Below are positions 31,746-36,997 of a stretch of 36,997 nt of DNA, piece by piece. Within the stretch, counting starts at the first letter, position 1; every line of letters starts with the position of its first letter. The notes beneath the pieces are model-generated. The model searched no databases, was not told where the DNA came from, and worked only from the letters and a program-made list of their open reading frames with translations. This DNA comes from JAGLQA01 sp023135565 (GTDB lineage: Bacteria; Acidobacteriota; Aminicenantia; UBA2199), in NCBI GenBank assembly GCA_030639305.1, contig DAOWCY010000054.1, forward strand, positions 1 to 36,997. The letters are read 5' to 3'. The position numbers were made by a program, and so were the translations under genes.

Positions 31746-34700
31746 CTAAAAATTGAATTCGATTTTCGTCTCCTCTTTTGTGCTTAATTCTTTTTCCATG
31801 AGGGTGTAATCCAGATCTTTAATTTTACTGCCGGGTTTCTCGATAATACTATCGATCAACACCTGGAAACAATCGGCTGTAAATACAACTGTCTCTTCCC
31901 GGAACAACTTCGTACAGTAGGTGATAGTAAAATAGATATTGTCTTCGCTTTCCCTACCTACCCAATCCATGTCGACCAGCGTGGTGGTAATCTCCCGTTT
32001 ATAGGGCTTTAATTCAAATTCACCTACCTTACCCATGCCTTGCTGCTGTTGGGCATCGATTTTCTGCATCTCGAACATCACATCGAAAAGCGGGTTGCGA
32101 CTGTTGTCACGCTCTTTCACCAGCTTTTTTACCAGGTCGTCAAAGGGGTAGTCCTGGTTTTCATAGGCGTCTAAGGAGTTCTGCTTGACCTCCTTTAAAA
32201 AATCCGGGAATCCCTTTCCCCTACCGGGGTAGTTTCTCTGGACCAGGGTATTCACAAAAAGACCGATTATATTTTCAACGTCCGGGTGATTACGACCGGC
32301 AATGGGGGTGCCGATGATAATATCTTCCTGCCCGCTTAGTCTCGCTAATAGGACATAAAGAATCGCCAGCATGAGCATATGCATGGTCACATTCTCTTTT
32401 AATGTTGTCTCCCTGAGGGAGTCGAGCTTCTCCCTGCCGATACTAAAGCCTATCCTGCCGCCCTCGAAACCCTGGGATTCGGGCCTGACAAAATCGGTGG
32501 GGAGGTCTAGCACGGGCAGTGGCCCGGCCAACTGTTTCAGCCAATATGCTTCTTGTTCTAATGTTTTTTGTTTTTCTTCACGCCTGTTTCGCCATTCCAC
32601 ATAATCTTTATATTGAAGTTTCAGGGGCGCTAACTCTTCACCGGAATAGAAGGAAACAAAATCCTCAACCAATATGTTGTGAGAAAAGGCGTCGGTTATG
32701 ATATGATGCATATCCACCATCAACAGATGTTTGTTTTCCCGGATTGCGATTAATCCTATCCGTAGCAGTGGAGCTTGCGATAAATCGAAAGGGCGTATAA
32801 ATTCAAGAACAAGTTTTTTAATGCCGGAAGATGAATGATGTAATTTGGGTTTTTTTTCAAATTCGATCTTGAAGTCCATATCCCCGGGACTATGGATTCG
32901 CTGTACCGGCTGCTCATCCACGATAAAGAAGCCGGTCCTAAACGTTTCATGCCGGTTTATTACTTTTCCAAAGCTTGTTTCCACTCTATCTTTATCTAAT
33001 ATTCCTTCTAAAAATACCACAAAGGGCAGGTTATAACTCACATTGGCAGATTCTACCTGCTGCAAAATAAACAACCTGGTCTGGGCGTCGGATAAAGGAT
33101 AATAATCCTTACTTTCCACCGGTTCTATCCGGCAAAAGCTTTTTTTATCCCTACTTTCATCTATATAACCGGCAATCTGCCTTATGGTAGGACGACTAAA
33201 AAACTCACTCAAAACGACGTCGATACCGGTTTCCCGGTGAATTCTGCCGCGGAAAGCGGTGACTTTTAATGAATCTCCACCTAATTCAAAAAAATCGTCG
33301 TATACGCCTACCTCCTCTAAATGGAGGAGATCCCGCCAGATCCCGGCCAGCGTTTTTTCAGTCCCGGTCACGGGGGCGGTATAGGTGGAACTAAGTTCCG
33401 GCCTGGAATGCAGCGGCACGGGAATTTTCGCCGCGGGGATTTTCTTACCCCCGACGACTGCGGTTGAGGCATCGCCCGGCTGCTGTCCGGCTTCCGCCCC
33501 TACCTGCCCGATTTTAAAAGGATTCCCTTCGAGCCAATAACGCTGCTTTTCAAAAGGATAGGTGGGAAGCGGTATGCGGCGCCTCTTTTCAACAGTGTGA
33601 AAACGTCCCCAATCTATCTTCAATCCATAACCCCATAACTGCCCGATTCTTTTTAAAAAATAATAGTCGTCCGGGGTTTTTTCGTCCCGGTGACGCAGCA
33701 CATTAAGTATCAACTGGCTGGGTTTCGCTTTTTTTTGCTGGCGTACTATGTTTCCCAGCATACGTCCCGGACCGATCTCTATGAAAACGGCGTTTTCCAT
33801 TTCCAGCAATTTATTTATCCCTTTTGAAAACCGGACGGTGGAACACAAATGTCTTCCCCAATACTGTGGGTCCACCGCCTCCCGCGGGGTAATCCAATCA
33901 CCGCTGACATTGGAGATGTAGGGCAATTGCGGGCTATTCAAAGTCAAACCGGCGAAGGCTTTTTCTAACTTTCCCCGGATGGGCTCCATCAGCGGCGAAT
34001 GGAAGGCATGAGCTATATCGATACGTCCGCATAAAAGACGACGTTCTTTCATCTTCTTCTCAAAGGATTCTATGGCTGCCGGGGGACCGGTAACCACGGA
34101 AGTAGGATCGCTGGCGATAGCCAGGGATAGGTCTTCCGGCAGCAGCGGTTCCATTTCTTCCCCGGGGAGCGGCACATTCAACATCACGGCGGGAGCGGTT
34201 TCCCGGGCCAACTTTCCCCTACCGACAACCAGCTTCAACGCATCTTTCAACGAAAAAACACCGGATAAACAAGCGGCTATATATTCTCCTAATGAATACC
34301 CGATCATCGCCGCCGGTTTAATTCCCTTTTTTATCAATAACCTGGCCAATGCATACTCGATGATGAAAATCAGGGGTTGGCTGAATCCAGTGTCGCCGAT
34401 ATGAGCGTCAATATCTAACCCGGGAGAAGCCAGTGAGAGGGTCGCATTACCTGCGGGATTCCCCGGGCTGCCCACTTCGGCTGCATCTCCTTGAACAGGT
34501 CCCGATTCCCCTTTTCCGAATCGAGGCGATGTAGACATCCGGGAAAGACCGGGATAAAGAATCTCTTTAAGGTTATATCCGGTTATTGAATTCGCTATCT
34601 CAAAACAGCGGTCTACTTCTTCCCTAAAGTCCTTCTCAGCCCGGTAAAGATCGAGGCCCATGTCGATATACTGGTTACCCTGCCCGGCAAATATAAATAT

Positions 34701-36997
34701 AACAGGTTTATCGCCCTCTTCGGCCAGGGAAACCGGGGACGTCAGCAGCAGGTCGATTTCATCTGCCCCGGGACAAACCATCATTTTCCTGTACCGGAAA
34801 GCCTTCCTGCCCACTTGCAGGGTATAGGCCGCATCTGTTAGGTTAACACCGGGATTCTCTTTTATATGCCCGACTAAATTCTCGCTCATTTTGTCTAAGG
34901 CAAGCTGAGTCCGGGCGGATAATACCAATAGCTGCGGAGCCGGATAGGATGGATCGGACGTATTAGAATCCGGGGAAAGGAGCGGCTGCCGGGGAACGCT
35001 GTTTGGAATTTCGGATTTAGAACTTGTATTTTGTTTGTAATTTGTATCCTGTATTTTGCAATTTGCCTCATCCCATTCTTCCAGCACTACATGCACATTG
35101 GTGCCGCCAATGCCGAAAGAGTTTACACCGGCTCGTAAAGGAGAACCCTTTCCCTGCCATTCCCGCAGCCGGGTATTCACATAAAAAGGGCTGTTTTCAA
35201 AGTCGATTTTAGGATTGGGGTTATTATAATGTAAACTGGCGGGGATTACCTTATGCTGCAGCGATAAAACCGTCTTTATCAAACCGGCCGCTCCGGATGT
35301 AACGTTAAGGTGTCCGATGTTGCTTTTAACCGACCCGATGGAGCAGTATCCTTTTTTACCTGTGCCGAAAGCCAATTTCAACGCTTCGATTTCGATGGGG
35401 TCTCCTAAGATCGTCGCAGTGCCATGAGTTTCGACATAGGTAATGCTTTCCGGCTCTACCTGCGCCAGTTCATGGGCAGCGCGGATTACCTCCGCCTGAC
35501 CCTCCACGCTGGGCGCGGTCACCCCCACTTTCTTGCTGCCGTCATTATTAACCGCGGACCCTTTAATAACGGCACGGATGGTATCACCTCCGGCGACGGC
35601 GTCTTCGAGACGTTTCAACACAACGATGCCTGCGCCGTTTCCAAAAACCATTCCTCCTGCTTCGGCATCGAAAACGCGGCAGTGACCGTCAGGCGATAGG
35701 ATCATACCTTCCCGGTAAAGATAGCCTTCTTTATCGGGAAGAGATACCGAAACACCACCGGCTAAAGCCATATCGCACTCGCCATCCACAAGACTGCGGC
35801 AGGCCACGTGAACGGCAAGCAGGGACGTGGAACAGGCAGCCTGTACCATAAAACTCGGCCCGCTTAAATTCAATTTATAAGATACTTTCGTGCTGTAATT
35901 ACTGTTTAAAAACCCGGTGTCGATACCGTCCAGCCGGTTCAAGTAAGTGAGGGCTACCCAGTAATGATTGGGTGCGTTCCCGGCATACAGCCCGATTAAA
36001 CCATCATACGAATCGGCATTATAACCGGCATTTTCTAAGGCTTCCCAGCAGCATTCATGCAGCAAGCGCATCTGCGGGTCCATCATCTGTGCTTCGGCCG
36101 GGACGTAGCTGAAGAAATGGGCGTCAAAATACTCTATCCCGTCAAGTACGCCAAAAGCGCCCACATAAGCGGGGTCCCGGGCCAATCGCGGATCCACTCC
36201 CCGGCTCTCCAACTCTTCAGGTGTGAAAAAAGAGATGGATTCGACGCCTTTTTTTAAATTTCCCCAGAATTCGGATATATTTTTCGCCCCGGGGAATCTA
36301 CCGGCCATACCGATAACAGCGACCTGTGACGACGGCGGCAGGAACTTTCGTTTCCTTATAGTTTTGACCGGCTCTCCGCCCTGCTCCGGTTGGTTTAAAT
36401 AGGCAGTCAGGGCACTAACCGTTGGATACCGGAACAGGTTGACAATGGGAACTTCACTGCCTAATATCTCCTGCAAACCATCTGCTGCTTTCAGAATGTC
36501 GAAAGATGTGCCGCCTAAATCAAAAAAATTATCGTTTATGCCGACCTTATCCAATTTAAGAACGTCTTTCCAGATGGCGGCAATATCATTCTCCAGGCTG
36601 TTCCCGGGGGCGACATAAGCAGCTTCTAATTGAGGGCGGTGATGTCCCGGTTCAGGCAATCTTTTGCGGTCAATTTTATTGCTCTGGGTCAGGGGCATCT
36701 CCTTTAATTGGACTAAATAGGAGGGCACCATATAATCGGGCAGTTCTTTCGATAGGAACTCCCTTATCCCCGATATGGTTAACACATCTTCCTCTCCTGT
36801 ATCCAGCTTGTGGGGCACAACGTAAGCACATAGATAGGTGTCCCCCCGGTCATCCGCTTTTGCCAGGACAACCGCTTCTTTAACTTTTTTATGCTGGAAC
36901 AACCAGGTCTCGATTTCACCTACCTCTACCCGGAATCCCCTGATTTTCACCTGGGAATCCCCGCGTCCTAAAAATTCGATGCCGCCGTCCATTAATA
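31746..36997 (-). CDS. Hybrid NRPS/PKS (A-PCP-KS-AT-ACP-C), 5' end outside window
   Basis: The reading frame is open at the right edge; the first Met visible (36992) lies inside the A domain and is not the start. From there, in order: A-domain tail with motifs A8-A10 (1-125), PCP (GGTSF about 160), ketosynthase (225-650; active Cys in ACSTSLL about 387, HGTATILGD, NIGH), acyltransferase (740-1110; GYSLGEY about 898, HAFH about 995 indicating malonyl-CoA), carrier protein (GGDSL about 1237) and a condensation domain (1300-1735; HHIITDA about 1427, Ala for the usual Gly). There are no KR, DH or ER domains, so one unreduced two-carbon unit is expected unless trans enzymes act. The protein ends just where an A domain would begin, and that A domain lies on the gene after the PP-loop gene. 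Linkers hold repeat-like inserts near 34408-34528 and 34995-35075. Confidence 0.92.
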   Translation of the reverse strand, partial: LMDGGIEFLGRGDSQVKIRGFRVEVGEIETWLFQHKKVKEAVVLAKADDRGDTYLCAYVVPHKLDTGEEDVLTISGIREFLSKELPDYMVPSYLVQLKEMPLTQSNKIDRKRLPEPGHHRPQLEAAYVAPGNSLENDIAAIWKDVLKLDKVGINDNFFDLGGTSFDILKAADGLQEILGSEVPIVNLFRYPTVSALTAYLNQPEQGGEPVKTIRKRKFLPPSSQVAVIGMAGRFPGAKNISEFWGNLKKGVESISFFTPEELESRGVDPRLARDPAYVGAFGVLDGIEYFDAHFFSYVPAEAQMMDPQMRLLHECCWEALENAGYNADSYDGLIGLYAGNAPNHYWVALTYLNRLDGIDTGFLNSNYSTKVSYKLNLSGPSFMVQAACSTSLLAVHVACRSLVDGECDMALAGGVSVSLPDKEGYLYREGMILSPDGHCRVFDAEAGGMVFGNGAGIVVLKRLEDAVAGGDTIRAVIKGSAVNNDGSKKVGVTAPSVEGQAEVIRAAHELAQVEPESITYVETHGTATILGDPIEIEALKLAFGTGKKGYCSIGSVKSNIGHLNVTSGAAGLIKTVLSLQHKVIPASLHYNNPNPKIDFENSPFYVNTRLREWQGKGSPLRAGVNSFGIGGTNVHVVLEEWDEANCKIQDTNYKQNTSSKSEIPNSVPRQPLLSPDSNTSDPSYPAPQLLVLSARTQLALDKMSENLVGHIKENPGVNLTDAAYTLQVGRKAFRYRKMMVCPGADEIDLLLTSPVSLAEEGDKPVIFIFAGQGNQYIDMGLDLYRAEKDFREEVDRCFEIANSITGYNLKEILYPGLSRMSTSPRFGKGESGPVQGDAAEVGSPGNPAGNATLSLASPGLDIDAHIGDTGFSQPLIFIIEYALARLLIKKGIKPAAMIGYSLGEYIAACLSGVFSLKDALKLVVGRGKLARETAPAVMLNVPLPGEEMEPLLPEDLSLAIASDPTSVVTGPPAAIESFEKKMKERRLLCGRIDIAHAFHSPLMEPIRGKLEKAFAGLTLNSPQLPYISNVSGDWITPREAVDPQYWGRHLCSTVRFSKGINKLLEMENAVFIEIGPGRMLGNIVRQQKKAKPSQLILNVLRHRDEKTPDDYYFLKRIGQLWGYGLKIDWGRFHTVEKRRRIPLPTYPFEKQRYWLEGNPFKIGQVGAEAGQQPGDASTAVVGGKKIPAAKIPVPLHSRPELSSTYTAPVTGTEKTLAGIWRDLLHLEEVGVYDDFFELGGDSLKVTAFRGRIHRETGIDVVLSEFFSRPTIRQIAGYIDESRDKKSFCRIEPVESKDYYPLSDAQTRLFILQQVESANVSYNLPFVVFLEGILDKDRVETSFGKVINRHETFRTGFFIVDEQPVQRIHSPGDMDFKIEFEKKPKLHHSSSGIKKLVLEFIRPFDLSQAPLLRIGLIAIRENKHLLMVDMHHIITDAFSHNILVEDFVSFYSGEELAPLKLQYKDYVEWRNRREEKQKTLEQEAYWLKQLAGPLPVLDLPTDFVRPESQGFEGGRIGFSIGREKLDSLRETTLKENVTMHMLMLAILYVLLARLSGQEDIIIGTPIAGRNHPDVENIIGLFVNTLVQRNYPGRGKGFPDFLKEVKQNSLDAYENQDYPFDDLVKKLVKERDNSRNPLFDVMFEMQKIDAQQQQGMGKVGEFELKPYKREITTTLVDMDWVGRESEDNIYFTITYCTKLFREETVVFTADCFQVLIDSIIEKPGSKIKDLDYTLMEKELSTKEETKIEFNF
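35025..35058 (-). repeat. Short direct repeats in the KS-AT linker
   Basis: TGTATTTTG occurs at 35025-35033 and 35050-35058, each followed by an AATTTG stretch. They encode an Asn/Gln/Lys/Ser-rich linker unlike the flanking domains. The base composition is A+T-rich and looks like an intergenic minisatellite captured in the linker. Confidence 0.45.

Noticed and set aside
1..36997. CRISPR array, tRNA, rRNA, complete insertion sequence or prophage genes
   Set aside because: No regularly spaced direct repeats, no recognisable structural RNA sequence, no transposase, integrase or phage structural genes seen on either strand.

Overview
The window looks like a fragment of an uncultivated, probably Gram-negative and redox-active bacterium of moderate G+C. 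Very large NRPS/PKS genes, a DUF5916-type outer-membrane barrel, a decayed beta-propeller gene and a serine hydrolase fused to a cyclic-peptide exporter make me think of Candidatus Aminicenantes or another Acidobacteriota-like lineage. That placement is inference from gene style, not a database result.

Left part (1 to about 5.2 kb). A PerR-like Fur-family regulator on the minus strand has a perfect 17-bp palindrome just upstream of it. Divergent from it is a two-gene operon for a cytochrome bd-like oxidase whose large subunit carries two C-terminal haem-c motifs. A gene-free stretch of about 900 bp with several repeats and long inverted repeats follows, then an HU-type DNA-binding protein. 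The first 525 bp hold no gene, but do hold a 167-bp element with imperfect terminal inverted repeats.

Right part (about 5.2 kb to the end). All genes lie on the minus strand, so transcription runs from the right edge leftwards. In that order they are: a hybrid NRPS/PKS open at the window edge (A-tail, PCP, KS, AT, ACP, C); a PP-loop ATPase of the WbpG/LegG-like type; an NRPS (half-C, A interrupted by a radical SAM plus B12-binding insert, PCP, E); a two-module NRPS (C-A-PCP-C-A-PCP-E); a terminal NRPS module (C-A-PCP-TE); a serine hydrolase/ABC exporter fusion; a TPR-alpha/beta hydrolase; and a DUF5916 outer-membrane protein. A strong intrinsic terminator (5599-5633) closes the run. Beyond it is a remnant of a beta-propeller gene.

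How the genes work together. The C-terminal tails after the E domains and the N-termini of the next synthetases look like matching docking (COM) partners, so gene order is probably assembly order. The chain reads: upstream residue(s), one malonyl unit with no reduction domains, a basic-residue-like D-amino acid, an unassigned residue, D-Val, a Pro-like residue, then release by a thioesterase with Cys in the nucleophile position. Export would be by the fused transporter.

The strongest candidate for a new system is the adenylation domain split between core motifs A2 and A3 by a complete radical SAM domain followed by a cobalamin-binding domain, the reverse of the usual order. It sits next to a Cys-rich PP-loop enzyme. 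Together they suggest modification of the substrate or peptide on the assembly line by radical chemistry and by N- or S-transfer.
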